Assembly: GCF_900091525.1 (NCBI RefSeq)
Contig: NZ_FMCU01000001.1
Location: 434,001 to 498,000 of the forward strand
Reading direction: 5' to 3'
DNA: 64,000 nucleotides
DNA from: Micromonospora matsumotoense
Lineage (GTDB): Bacteria > Actinomycetota > Actinomycetes > Mycobacteriales > Micromonosporaceae
Shown in pieces: positions 56,036-64,000 of the stretch; position 1 is the first letter of the stretch, and each line of letters begins with the position of its first letter. The notes under the pieces were generated by a model. That model ran no database searches. It was not told the DNA's origin and saw only the letters and a list, made by a program, of their open reading frames with translations. Position numbers and translations under genes: made by a program.

Positions 56036-56829
56036 GCGCCACCCACCACCCGCCGTCGGAGCGGTCCGCCGCACTGCCGCAGTCGACGCGGGCCGACGAC
56101 ACCGCCGAGCCGGCAGGGTGGGCCGGCGACAGCGTGCCGGCCCGGGTGATCGATCACGACCGGCCCTGCCCCGGCACCGCCATCCTGACCGTCCGCCCCT
56201 GGTCCCGGCTGGCCTACCGCCCCGGCCAGGCCGTCCCCGTGCACACCGCACACCACCCCGGCCGGTGGCGCTGGTACTCCCCCGCCAACGCACCCCGCCC
56301 CGACGGCACCATCGAGCTACATGTCCGCGCGGTGCCCGCCGGCACCGTCTCGGCCAGCCTCGTCAACGAGGTACGCCCCGGCGACCTGCTGCACCTCGGC
56401 CCGCCCCGCGACACCGGCCTGCACCTGCGCGACGCTGACCTGCTGCTGGTCGCGGGCGGCACCGGCCTGGCCCCACTGCGCGCCCTGGTCGAACAGGTCG
56501 CCGCCGCCCCCGACGGCCGACGGGTCACCCTGATCGCCGCCACCCGCACCTTCGCCGACCTGTACGACCCGATCACCCTGGACAGGCTCCAGCAGGCCCA
56601 CGACTGGCTGACCATCGTGCCCGCCTTCTCCCACGACCCGCACGCCGCGCCGGCCGAGCAGGGCGACGCGCTCACCCTCGCCCTGCGCCACCACCGACCC
56701 CACCACCAGGTGTACGTCTGCGGCCCACCAGCGCTTCTCGACGACGCCCGCCGCCGGCTCCCCCTGGCGGGAGTGCCCGAGGACCGCCTCCACCTGCCCC
56801 ACCCGATGGCCCCGGAGATCCCCCGCTGA
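56032..56829 (+). CDS. FAD/NAD(P)-dependent reductase (flavohemoglobin-reductase type)
   Basis: 265 residues from the ATG at 56032, overlapping the globin-like gene by 4 bases. FNR fold: TVRPWSRLAYRPGQAVPVH, the FAD motif RWYSPAN (RxYS), GTVSASLVNEVRPGDLLHLGPP; NAD(P) site LLLVAGGTGLAPLRALVEQ, and C-terminal VYVCGPPALLDDA. There is no ferredoxin domain or Fe-S cysteine set. It is expected to pass electrons from NAD(P)H to its partner, here the globin-like protein. A truncated paralogue lies at 23457-23693. Confidence 0.9.
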   Translation: MSATHHPPSERSAALPQSTRADDTAEPAGWAGDSVPARVIDHDRPCPGTAILTVRPWSRLAYRPGQAVPVHTAHHPGRWRWYSPANAPRPDGTIELHVRAVPAGTVSASLVNEVRPGDLLHLGPPRDTGLHLRDADLLLVAGGTGLAPLRALVEQVAAAPDGRRVTLIAATRTFADLYDPITLDRLQQAHDWLTIVPAFSHDPHAAPAEQGDALTLALRHHRPHHQVYVCGPPALLDDARRRLPLAGVPEDRLHLPHPMAPEIPR

Positions 56830-56973
56830 CACTGTGGCCAGCCCGGACCGGACGTCCGCCCGGTCCTCCTCACGGGGTACCGCAGCGCGCCCGCCCGGTT
56901 CGGCGCGCTCGCCGCCGAGACGGTGCCCGCACACCCCGGTCGACGGCCACCGCACCGACGCCGTCCGCGTCGC

Positions 56974-58440
56974 TCAGGAGCGGGCGAGCCGGCGCAGCAG
57001 CGAGTCCGCGCCCAGCGGGTACGCCCCGTGCCGGCGTACCCCGTCGGCGACCTCCCGGTCGGAGGAGACCACCACCACCGGGCGGCCGGGCGGCTCGGCC
57101 CGGACCAGCCGACGGATCAGCTCGTCGGCGGTCTCGCCCTTGCGGGAGAAGAGCACCCGCACCCCGCGCGGGGTGGGCGGCAGGCCGTGCATCCGCTCCG
57201 CCCCGTCGAAGACCACCGTCACCTCGTCACCGGTCTGCGCGGCGATCCCGCCGAGCCCGGTGATCAGCCGTTTGCGCTGCTGCTCCAGGGACATCTCACC
57301 GAACCCGCGCTTGGTGACGTTGTAGCCGTCGACGACCAGGTGCGCCCGGGGCAGGGCGAGCAGTTGGTCCAGGCGGGCCGGGTCGTCGGTGTCCCGGGCG
57401 CGGGTGGCCGGCCCGCTCTGGGCGGTGACCGGGGCGTCGGTGAAGGCGTCGGCCACGAAGTCGGCGGGGAGCTTGTCCACCGGGTCCAGGGCCAGTTCCC
57501 GGCGCAGCCCCACGGCGGCCTGGCCGATCGTCTCCAGCAGCAGCCACAGCCGGGCGTCGTCGACCGAGCGGGCCTCCTTGGCGCTGGCCTTGGCCACCCC
57601 GGCCGCCGCCTCGGCCTCGGCCAGCCGGGCCCGCGCCCGGCGCAGTTCGGCGTCGCTGTCGGCGGCGGCCCGGGTGGCCCGGCCGCGTTCGGTGGCGAGC
57701 AGTTCGTTGGCCCGGCGTTCCCGGGTCTGGGTCTCCCGCAGGCTGCGCTGGAGCTGCCGGGACTCCTCCCGGAGCTGGCCCAGCTCCTCGCGGACCCGGG
57801 CCAGTTCGTCGCGGAGCTTCTCCGCCTCGACCCGGGCCACCGCCCGGTCGTGCTCGGCCCGGGTGGCCCGCTGCTCGGCCTCCCGGACCAGCTCGGCGAC
57901 GACCGCGCTGTCCGCCTCGGCACGGACCGCCGCGCCGCTGGCGTCGATCAGCTCCCGCCAGCCCCGGGGTCGGACCAGGTAGGCCAGGGCGGCCACCTCG
58001 ACCGGGTCGGCGGCGGCCGGCGCGGTGCCCTCGACCACGGCCGCGCCGAGGTCACCGGCGTCGGCCAGCACCCGGGCGGTGACCCGCTGCCGGAACAGCG
58101 GGTCGGCGGTGAGCTGGGCGGCGATGACCGAACCTCCGAGCCGGGCCCGGCGGTTCGGGGCGAACTTCGCCACCCGGCGCAGCGGCACCGGCACCTCGTC
58201 GGCGGGCAGACCGGGCAGGACGGCGGCGGTGAGCGCCACGATCCGCTGCCGGACCGACTCGGGCAGGGTGGGCTCCGGCTCCGGCAGGCCAGCCTCGGAC
58301 TCGGGCAGGGTGGGCTCGGGCTCCGGCAGGGTGGGCTCGGGCTCGGGCGCCCCCGCACCCGAGTCCCCGCCGGCCTCGGGCACGGCGACGGACGACCCCT
58401 CCTCCGGGAGGTGGTCGTCGTACGGCTCGGTGAGGGGCAT
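56974..58440 (-). CDS. NYN-domain (YacP/Rae1-type) putative RNase
   Basis: 488 residues, ATG start. The N-terminus has a repeated PEPEPTLPEP/PESEAGLPEP motif, then a helical region; residues about 195-300 form a long Glu/Arg-rich coiled coil. The C-terminal NYN domain begins LVVDGYNVTKRGFGEMSLEQQRKRL and continues EVTVVFDGAERMHGLPPTPRGVRVLFSRKGETADELIRRLV and VVVVSSDREVADGVRRHGA, with the conserved Asp residues of a PIN/NYN nuclease. YacP (Rae1) cleaves mRNA on the ribosome in Bacillus. The extended architecture with the coiled coil is typical of the actinobacterial version. Confidence 0.9.
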   Translation of the reverse strand: MPLTEPYDDHLPEEGSSVAVPEAGGDSGAGAPEPEPTLPEPEPTLPESEAGLPEPEPTLPESVRQRIVALTAAVLPGLPADEVPVPLRRVAKFAPNRRARLGGSVIAAQLTADPLFRQRVTARVLADAGDLGAAVVEGTAPAAADPVEVAALAYLVRPRGWRELIDASGAAVRAEADSAVVAELVREAEQRATRAEHDRAVARVEAEKLRDELARVREELGQLREESRQLQRSLRETQTRERRANELLATERGRATRAAADSDAELRRARARLAEAEAAAGVAKASAKEARSVDDARLWLLLETIGQAAVGLRRELALDPVDKLPADFVADAFTDAPVTAQSGPATRARDTDDPARLDQLLALPRAHLVVDGYNVTKRGFGEMSLEQQRKRLITGLGGIAAQTGDEVTVVFDGAERMHGLPPTPRGVRVLFSRKGETADELIRRLVRAEPPGRPVVVVSSDREVADGVRRHGAYPLGADSLLRRLARS

Positions 58441-58537
58441 GGGGCAAGTCTCCCACCGCGACCGGGCCCACCGTCGGATGAGTGAGCCGATCTCTCATCC
58501 TATGCCGGCAGGGGCCCCTGGGGCTGCGGTGACGGGA

Positions 58538-60325
58538 GTGTCGCACCGAACGGTTAACCTGCCGCCCGTGGCACCTGGGGAGTACGTCCAGCAGACCCTG
58601 GCCGGCCTGGACCAGTCGGCCGGCGGCGTCGATCCGGCCCTGCCGTTGTATGCGACGACGTTCGTGGTGGTCGACCTGGAGACCACCGGCGGCTCACCCG
58701 ACGGCGGGGGGATCACCGAGATCGGCGCGGTCAAGGTGCGCGGCGGCGAGGAGCTGGGGGTGCTCGCCACCCTGGTCAACCCGGGGGTGCCGATCCCGCC
58801 GTTCATCACCGTGCTGACCGGGATCACCCAGGCCATGCTGATCCCCGCCCCGCCGATCGAGGAGGTGCTGCCGAGTTTCCTGGAGTTCATCGCCGACGCC
58901 GTGCTGGTGGCCCACAACGCGCCCTACGATGTCGGGTTCCTCAAGGCCGCCTGCGCGAAGCACGGCTACCGCTGGCCCAACCCCCGGGTGCTGGACACGG
59001 CGGCGCTGGCCCGCCGGGTGCTCAGCCGCGACGAGGTGCCCAACCGCAAGCTGGGCACCCTGGCCGCCTACTTCCGTACCACCACCCAACCCACCCACCG
59101 GGCGCTGGACGACGCCAAGGCGACGGTGGACGTGCTGCACGGGCTGATCGCCCGCCTCGGCGGGCACCGGGTCGACACGGTCGGCGAGGCGATCGAGTTC
59201 GCCCGGGCGGTCACCCCCACCCAGCGGCGCAAGCGGCACCTGGCCGACGGGCTGCCCAAGGCACCCGGGGTCTACATCTTCCGGGCCGCCGACGACCGGC
59301 CGCTCTACGTGGGCACCTCCGGCGACATCGCCACCCGGGTCCGCAGCTACTTCACCGCCGCCGAGAAGCGGGCCCGGATGTCGGAGATGCTGGCCGCCGC
59401 CGAGCGGGTGGAAGCGGTGGAGTGCGCCCACCCGCTGGAGGCGGAGGTACGCGAGCTGCGGTTGATCGCCGCGCACGCGCCGCCGTACAACCGCCGGTCG
59501 AAGTATCCGGAGCGGATGGTGTGGCTCAAGCTGACCGACGGGCCGTACCCCCGGCTGTCGGTGGTGCGCGGCCTGGCCCCCGGCGACACCGCCTACCTGG
59601 GCCCGTTCCGCTCCAAACAGGCCGCCGAGCTGGCCGCCGCCGGATTCCACGACGCGGTGCCGCTACGGCAGTGCACCCACCGGCTGTCGCTGCGCACGAT
59701 CACGCCGGCCTGCGCGCTGGCCGAGCTGGGCCGCTGCCCGGCACCCTGCGAGCACCGGATCACCCCGCAGGAGTACGACGACCGCGCGGTCGCCCCGTTC
59801 CGCACCGCCACCACCAGCGACCCGCAGGTGGTGGTGGACGCCCTGCTGGCCCGGATCGAGGCGCTGGCGACCACGCAGCGCTACGAGGAGGCGGCGGTGG
59901 TGCGGTCCCGGCTGGCGGCGGTGCTGCGGGCCGCTGTCCGGATGCAGCGGCTGGCCGCGTTGACCCGGATCGCCGAGCTGGCCGCCGCCCGGCCCGCCGC
60001 CGGGGGTGGCTGGGAGTTGGCGCTGGTCCGGCACGGGCGGCTCGCCGGCGCCGGGGTGTCCCCGCCGGGCGTCCATCCGCGACCGACGATCACCGCGATC
60101 CGGGCCACCGCCGAGACGGTGGAGCCGGGCGGGCACGGTCCGGTGCCCCGGGCCACCGCCGAGGAGACCGAGCGGATTCTGTCCTGGTTGGAGCGACCGG
60201 AGACCCGGCTGGTCGAGATGACCTCCGTTTGGTCGTCCCCGGTGGCCGGCGCGGGGCGGTTCCGTGACCTGCTGGCGAAGGCCGAGGGCGGGGGGTCCCA
60301 CCAACTCTCGACCGAACGCCCATGA
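58538..60325 (+). CDS. DEDDh exonuclease with GIY-YIG (UvrC-like) domain (Rv2191-like)
   Basis: 595 residues from the GTG at 58538; GTG 58529, GTG 58568 and ATG 58502 are alternatives. The N-terminal exonuclease has FVVVDLETTGGSPDGGGITEIGAVKV (Asp-Glu), VAHNAPYDVGFLKAA (Asp) and HRALDDAKAT (His-Asp) as in DnaQ. It is followed at about 230 by a GIY-YIG nuclease of UvrC type: PGVYIFRAADDRPLYVGTSGDIATRVRSYF. A UvrB-binding helix pair RYEEAAVVRSRLAAVLRA closes it. Same domain fusion as Rv2191. Probably acts in DNA repair or replication proofreading. Faces away from the NYN gene. Confidence 0.9.
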   Translation: MSHRTVNLPPVAPGEYVQQTLAGLDQSAGGVDPALPLYATTFVVVDLETTGGSPDGGGITEIGAVKVRGGEELGVLATLVNPGVPIPPFITVLTGITQAMLIPAPPIEEVLPSFLEFIADAVLVAHNAPYDVGFLKAACAKHGYRWPNPRVLDTAALARRVLSRDEVPNRKLGTLAAYFRTTTQPTHRALDDAKATVDVLHGLIARLGGHRVDTVGEAIEFARAVTPTQRRKRHLADGLPKAPGVYIFRAADDRPLYVGTSGDIATRVRSYFTAAEKRARMSEMLAAAERVEAVECAHPLEAEVRELRLIAAHAPPYNRRSKYPERMVWLKLTDGPYPRLSVVRGLAPGDTAYLGPFRSKQAAELAAAGFHDAVPLRQCTHRLSLRTITPACALAELGRCPAPCEHRITPQEYDDRAVAPFRTATTSDPQVVVDALLARIEALATTQRYEEAAVVRSRLAAVLRAAVRMQRLAALTRIAELAAARPAAGGGWELALVRHGRLAGAGVSPPGVHPRPTITAIRATAETVEPGGHGPVPRATAEETERILSWLERPETRLVEMTSVWSSPVAGAGRFRDLLAKAEGGGSHQLSTERP

Positions 60326-60453
60326 GCAAGTGACCGATCGGACGACCTCGCCTCGCTTAGTCTGTTAAGGGAGTGCAGTCCTGCCCGTTTCGTGGGCCTG
60401 CTTCCGGTTGCCGGGGACGGTGACCGTGGAGCCGGGGTGAGGAGGTGTCCCTC

Positions 60454-62241
60454 GTGGACGTCGACGCCGGACACGGCGCCGCCCTGGGGGGTGCGCTCCC
60501 GGCCCAGCCGGGTGAGTTGCCCCTGACCCGGCGGCTCCGGTCCCTGTTGAGTTGGCCGGCCAACGACGCCGACCCGGTGACCCAGCTCGTCCGCACCCAC
60601 CGCGGCATCCATTCCAACGCGGACGCCTCGGTGCTACGCCGGGCGTACACGATCGCCGAGAACATGCACCGGGGTCAGTTCCGCAAGAGCGGCGAGCCGT
60701 ACATCACCCATCCGCTGGCGGTCGCCCAGATCTGCGCCGACCTCGGGATGGACACCACCACCCTGGTCGCGGCGCTGCTGCACGACACGGTGGAGGACAC
60801 CCGCTACACCCTCCAGGCGCTCAGCGAGGACTTCGGGCACGAGGTGGCGCACCTGGTCGACGGGGTGACCAAGTTCGACAAGGCGTTCTACGGCAAGGCC
60901 GCCGAGGCGGAGACGATCCGCAAGATGATCATCGCGGCCGGCAAGGACGTCCGGGTGCTGATCATCAAGCTGGCCGACCGGCTGCACAACATGCGCACCC
61001 TCGGGGTCCGCTCGGCCGCCTCCCGGGAGCGGATCGCCCGCAAGACCCAGGAGGTGCTGGTCCCGCTCTGCGACCGGCTCGGCATCCAGACCCTCAAGCG
61101 CGACCTGGACGACGTGGTGCTGCTGCACCTGGAGCCCGACGAGCACGCCCGGCTGGCCCGGCACGTGCACGACCGGCCCGGCTGGGACGCCTACCTCGAC
61201 GACGTGGTGGCCCAGGCCAAGGTGTCGCTCCGCCGCAGCCGGGTCGACGCCGAGGTGAGCGTCCGCCCCCGGCACCTCTACTCGATCTGGAAGGACACCG
61301 TGGCCGGCGGGCACGCCATCCCGTACGACCTGCCCCGGATCGTGATCGTGGTGGACGGCCCGGCCACCGACTGTTACGCCGCCCTCGGCGCGGTGCACGG
61401 GCGCTGGCGGCCGATCCCCGGCCGGTTCAAGGACTTCATCGCCTCCCCCAAGAACAACCTCTACCGGTCCCTGCACACCAGCGTCTGCGGCCCGCAGGAC
61501 CGCACGGTCGAGGTGCTGATCCGCACCCGGGAGATGCACCGCTGCGCCGAGTACGGGGTGGCTGCCGACTTCCGCTTCCCCCGCGCCGCCACGGGGGGCA
61601 GCCAGACCGACCAGCTCTCCTGGCTGCGCCGGGTGCTCGACTGGGAGCAGGAGGCGCCCGACCCGGCCCAGTTCCTCCAGTCGTTGCGGTGCGACCTGGC
61701 CGAGGCGCAGATCCAGGTGGTCGCCGACGGCCGGCAGGTGGTGCTCCCGGCCGGGGCCACCCCGGTCGACCTGGCGTACGAGCTGGGCACCGAGCGGGGC
61801 GACCACTGCCTCGCCGCGCGGATCAACGGCCGGCTCGCCCCGCTGGCGTCCGAACTGGACGAGGGCGACGTGGTGGAGATCTACTCGGAGAACGACGCGG
61901 AGAGCGGTTTCGCGGCGGACGTCGCCCCCCGGGGCCCCCGTCGCGAGTGGCTCGACTTCGTCAAGTCGCCGCACGCGCAGATGCAGATCAGCCGCTGGTT
62001 CACCGAGCACGTCGAGCCCGGCATCTCGATCACCGACAAGGTCCGCCTGGGGCGGGCCACCATCGGCCTGGCGCTGCGTACGCACCACCGAGGGCTGGCC
62101 AGCGACCTGCCGTTGCTGCGGCTGTCGGAGGAACTCGGCTACCCCGACCTGGAGACCCTGCTGGTCGCGGTCTTCGACCGGGCGGTCGAGCCGGACACCG
62201 TGGTCCGTCAGCTCATCGACCTGGTCGACCATCGACAGTGA
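60454..62241 (+). CDS. RelA/SpoT-homologue (p)ppGpp synthetase/hydrolase, short form
   Basis: 595 residues from the GTG at 60454, 9 bases after GAGGAG (GTG 60445 overlaps that site). HD hydrolase domain: YITHPLAVAQICADLGMDTTTLVAALLHDTVEDTRYTLQALSEDFG and LIIKLADRLHNMRTL. Synthetase domain: RPRHLYSIWKDTVAG, YDLPRIVIVVDGPATDCYAALGAVHGRWRPIPGRFKDFIASPKNNLYRSLHTSVCG and VEVLIRTREMHRCAEYGVAADF. A TGS domain (EAQIQVVADGRQVVLPAGATPVDLAYELG) follows; the C-terminal ACT domain is missing, so it is shorter than RelA. The usual RxK of the synthetase reads RPR here. It controls or modulates the stringent response. Confidence 0.9.
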   Translation: MDVDAGHGAALGGALPAQPGELPLTRRLRSLLSWPANDADPVTQLVRTHRGIHSNADASVLRRAYTIAENMHRGQFRKSGEPYITHPLAVAQICADLGMDTTTLVAALLHDTVEDTRYTLQALSEDFGHEVAHLVDGVTKFDKAFYGKAAEAETIRKMIIAAGKDVRVLIIKLADRLHNMRTLGVRSAASRERIARKTQEVLVPLCDRLGIQTLKRDLDDVVLLHLEPDEHARLARHVHDRPGWDAYLDDVVAQAKVSLRRSRVDAEVSVRPRHLYSIWKDTVAGGHAIPYDLPRIVIVVDGPATDCYAALGAVHGRWRPIPGRFKDFIASPKNNLYRSLHTSVCGPQDRTVEVLIRTREMHRCAEYGVAADFRFPRAATGGSQTDQLSWLRRVLDWEQEAPDPAQFLQSLRCDLAEAQIQVVADGRQVVLPAGATPVDLAYELGTERGDHCLAARINGRLAPLASELDEGDVVEIYSENDAESGFAADVAPRGPRREWLDFVKSPHAQMQISRWFTEHVEPGISITDKVRLGRATIGLALRTHHRGLASDLPLLRLSEELGYPDLETLLVAVFDRAVEPDTVVRQLIDLVDHRQ

Positions 62242-62307
62242 GTCCCTGGCCGGGTGACCGGTCGCCCCGCACCCCACGACAGCGCACCGACGGCCTAGCC
62301 TGGAGCC

Positions 62308-62829
62308 ATGATCCTCCGTTCCCGCGCCACCGGCCGGGCCGTCGCGTACAAGGTCTTCTACCGGCTGCCGGTCTCGGTGCGGCGTCGCCTGGTCCGGCTC
62401 GCCGGGCCCAAGTACGTCGTCGGCGCGGTGACCCTGGTCCGGGACAGCGAGGCCGGCGGGGCCGGCCGGCTCCTGCTGCTGCGCCAACCCCCCGGGCACA
62501 GCTGGACGTTGCCCGCCGGGCTGCTCCAACGCGGTGAGGCCCCGGTCGTCGGGGCGGCCCGCGAGCTGCACGAGGAGTCCGGGGTGCGGCTCGCCCCGGA
62601 GCAGCTCCGCCCGGCCGTGCCGAACGCCCTGGTGCACGCCCGGGGCTGGGTGGACATGGTCTTCGAGGCGGAGGTGCCCGCCGCCACCACCACGCTGAAG
62701 GTGGACGGTGCGGAGGTCTTCGAGGCGGCCTGGCACCCGCTGGACGACCTGCCCCGGCTGAGCCGGGCCACCGCCAACCTGCTCGGCCACTACGGCATCG
62801 GGCCGCAGGCCGGCCAGCCGACGACGTGA
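62308..62829 (+). CDS. NUDIX hydrolase
   Basis: 173 residues, ATG start. The Nudix box GLLQRGEAPVVGAARELHEESGVRL fits the Gx5Ex7REUxEExGU consensus exactly. It hydrolyses a nucleoside diphosphate linked to another group; substrate unknown. N-terminal region (YKVFYRLPVSVRRRLVRLAGPKYVVGAVTLVRD) and C-terminal EAAWHPLDDLPRLSRATANLL are normal for the family. Its stop overlaps the nucleotidyltransferase GTG, so the two are coupled. Confidence 0.93.
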   Translation: MILRSRATGRAVAYKVFYRLPVSVRRRLVRLAGPKYVVGAVTLVRDSEAGGAGRLLLLRQPPGHSWTLPAGLLQRGEAPVVGAARELHEESGVRLAPEQLRPAVPNALVHARGWVDMVFEAEVPAATTTLKVDGAEVFEAAWHPLDDLPRLSRATANLLGHYGIGPQAGQPTT

Positions 62830-63683
62830 CCGCCCCGGACGGCCTGTGCGCGGTGGTGCTCGCCGCCGGTGAGGGCACCCGGCTGCGCCCGCTCACCGCC
62901 CGGGTGCCCAAGGCGCTCTGCCCGGTCGGCAACGTGTCGCTGCTGGACCGGGCCCTGGCACGGCTCGCCGGCCTCGGGTTCACCGGGGCGGACCGGGTCG
63001 CGGTGAACGCCTGCTACCTCGCCGACCAGGTGGTGGCGCACGTCGGCGACCGGGCGCACCTGTCGGTGGAGCCGGGCGATCCGCTGGGCACCGCGGGGGG
63101 CCTGGGCAACCTGCGGGACTGGATCGCCGGCCGGGGGGTGCTGGTCGGCAACGCCGACGCCTACCTGGCCGATCCCCGGGCCACGCCGGGCCCGGACATC
63201 GCGGCGCTGCTGGCCGGCTGGGACCACCGGTCCGTACGGCTGCTCGGCCGGCCGGCCCCGGACCCGACCGCTCCCGGCACCTTCGACGGGCACGTCTTCA
63301 CCGGCTTCTCACTGCTGCCCTGGCACCGGGTGCGGGAGCTGCCGGCCCGCTTCGGCGACCTGGTCCGCACGGTGTGGCGGCCGGCCGAGGCGGTCGGTGA
63401 GCTGACCGTGGTGCCGTACCCGGGCACATTCTTCGACACCGGCACCCCGACCGACTACCTGGCGGCCAACCTGCACGCCGCCGGCGACGACGCCCTGATC
63501 GCCCCGGACGCCACCGTGACCGGCCGGGCCCGGCGCGCGGTGGTCGGTGCGGGCGCGGTGGTGCGCGGCGACGTGGAGCGGGTGGTGGTCTGGCCCGGCG
63601 CGACGGTCGGCCCGGACGAACGGCTGCGCGACGTGATCCGGGCCGACGGCCTCACCGTGGCCGCCGTACCGGGCGGGCCTTGA
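62826..63683 (+). CDS. NTP-dependent sugar nucleotidyltransferase family protein
   Basis: 285 residues, GTG start overlapping the NUDIX stop. Signature LCAVVLAAGEGTRLRPLTARVPKALCPVGNVSLLDRALARL, with LxxGxGTRLxPLT and the catalytic Lys in VPKALCP. A LSVEPGDPLGTAGGLGN stretch with the base-binding G-T-A-G and VLVGNADAYL (metal Asp) follow. The C-terminus has DATVTGRARRAVVGAGAVVRGDVERVVVWPGATVG, a short left-handed helix fragment. It resembles mannose-1-phosphate guanylyltransferase or glucose-1-phosphate transferases; exact sugar unknown. Confidence 0.9.
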   Translation: MTAPDGLCAVVLAAGEGTRLRPLTARVPKALCPVGNVSLLDRALARLAGLGFTGADRVAVNACYLADQVVAHVGDRAHLSVEPGDPLGTAGGLGNLRDWIAGRGVLVGNADAYLADPRATPGPDIAALLAGWDHRSVRLLGRPAPDPTAPGTFDGHVFTGFSLLPWHRVRELPARFGDLVRTVWRPAEAVGELTVVPYPGTFFDTGTPTDYLAANLHAAGDDALIAPDATVTGRARRAVVGAGAVVRGDVERVVVWPGATVGPDERLRDVIRADGLTVAAVPGGP

Positions 63684-63706
63684 TCGCCGGTGTCAGAATC
63701 ACCAGC

Positions 63707-64000
63707 ATGCAGCCTTCCGCCCCCCGGATCACCCTGTCGGTCGGCTACCGGTCGGGCCGTACCGGTCGCATCGTGTCGTTGCTGGTGCTGGGTGCCATCC
63801 TGACGGTCGGTTGCGGCTGTGTCGGCGCCTTCATCGGGACCGGCCTGAACGCGGCGGCCGGCAACAACACCTCGGGCAGCACGGCGGTGCCGGCGCTCGT
63901 CGCGCTCCTGTCGGCCGGGCTCGTCATGCTCCTCATCGGCCTGCTGGTGACGAGCGTCGTGCGGGCCGGCGCCTGGCTGGAGGGCACCCGGCTCACCGTG
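63707..64000 (+). CDS. Membrane protein, 3' end outside the window
   Basis: 98 residues visible from ATG 63707, frame open to the window edge. The start MQPSAPRITLSVGYRSGRTG is followed by a membrane helix RIVSLLVLGAILTVGCGCVGAFIGTG and a second one STAVPALVALLSAGLVMLLIGLLVTSVV. The end reads RAGAWLEGTRLTV. No family can be named from this part. It is 23 bases after the nucleotidyltransferase stop on the same strand. Confidence 0.7.
   Translation, partial: MQPSAPRITLSVGYRSGRTGRIVSLLVLGAILTVGCGCVGAFIGTGLNAAAGNNTSGSTAVPALVALLSAGLVMLLIGLLVTSVVRAGAWLEGTRLTV

Overview
The window is high-GC DNA with many GTG starts, purine-rich ribosome binding sites, 4-bp ATGA/GTGA gene overlaps and almost no non-coding space. 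It reads as a chromosomal segment of a filamentous actinomycete, most likely Micromonosporaceae (Micromonospora-like). Support comes from a PASTA-domain kinase of PknL type, a PimB'-type mannosyltransferase, class II DAHP synthase, CBM2-bearing secreted hydrolases and a class F sortase. I saw no rRNA, tRNA, CRISPR array, phage module or complete insertion sequence.

Backbone: many genes follow an order that I recall as conserved around Mycobacterium tuberculosis Rv2172c-Rv2191 and Streptomyces SCO2103-SCO2132. These are metF (2.1-3.1 kb), a polyprenyl diphosphate synthase (3.9-5.0), an Rv2175c-like regulator and a pknL-like kinase (5.1-7.7), class II aroG (9.9-11.3), a phosphofructokinase (26.2-27.3), an Rv2179c-like exoribonuclease (28.2-28.7), glucokinase with DUF5304-like and SRPBCC proteins (40.3-42.5), a fadD15-like acyl-CoA synthetase (42.7-44.5), pimB' (49.8-50.9) and an Rv2191-like DEDDh/GIY-YIG protein (58.5-60.3). 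The left edge holds the 3' part of a phytoene-desaturase-like gene.

Insertions in the backbone: (1) 11.3-22.1 kb is extracellular and accessory: a lipoprotein, a CBM2-GH18 chitinase, glutathione peroxidase, a GH44-FN3-CBM2 glucanase, a GDSL esterase, an F420-dependent-type oxidoreductase, two acetyltransferases, and a DUF4397 surface protein with a class F sortase. (2) 22.1-25.3 kb is a scar region. It has the 3' remnant of mcrC, an intact HTH/PIN toxin-antitoxin-like pair, the 3' remnant of an FAD/NAD reductase (a paralogue of an intact gene at 56.0 kb), a frameshifted and truncated MTHFS-like gene, and an APH-family kinase. (3) 28.9-37.0 kb has a Crp/Fnr regulator, a small proline/glycine-repeat protein, a giant class III cyclase-ATPase-TPR regulator whose zinc-ribbon N-terminus lacks a normal start codon, a membrane protein and otsA. 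(4) 44.5-49.7 kb is signalling: a NarL-type two-component system, and a methyltransferase overlapping a GGDEF-EAL protein. (5) 52.7-56.8 kb has an acetyltransferase/XRE-TPR regulator pair, a frameshifted flavoprotein, and a globin-like protein lacking the proximal histidine coupled to an FAD/NAD reductase. The right end (60.4-64.0) carries an Rsh-type (p)ppGpp enzyme, a NUDIX hydrolase, a nucleotidyltransferase and the start of a membrane protein cut by the window edge.

Main points for follow-up: a PfkA whose residues 104 and 124 predict pyrophosphate use; a hairpin repeat family (core GATCAAGAGGTTT) in convergent intergenic gaps; the globin-like/reductase pair; the cluster of gene remnants around the toxin-antitoxin pair; the missing start codon of the cyclase; and the palindromes before the two CBM2 hydrolase genes.
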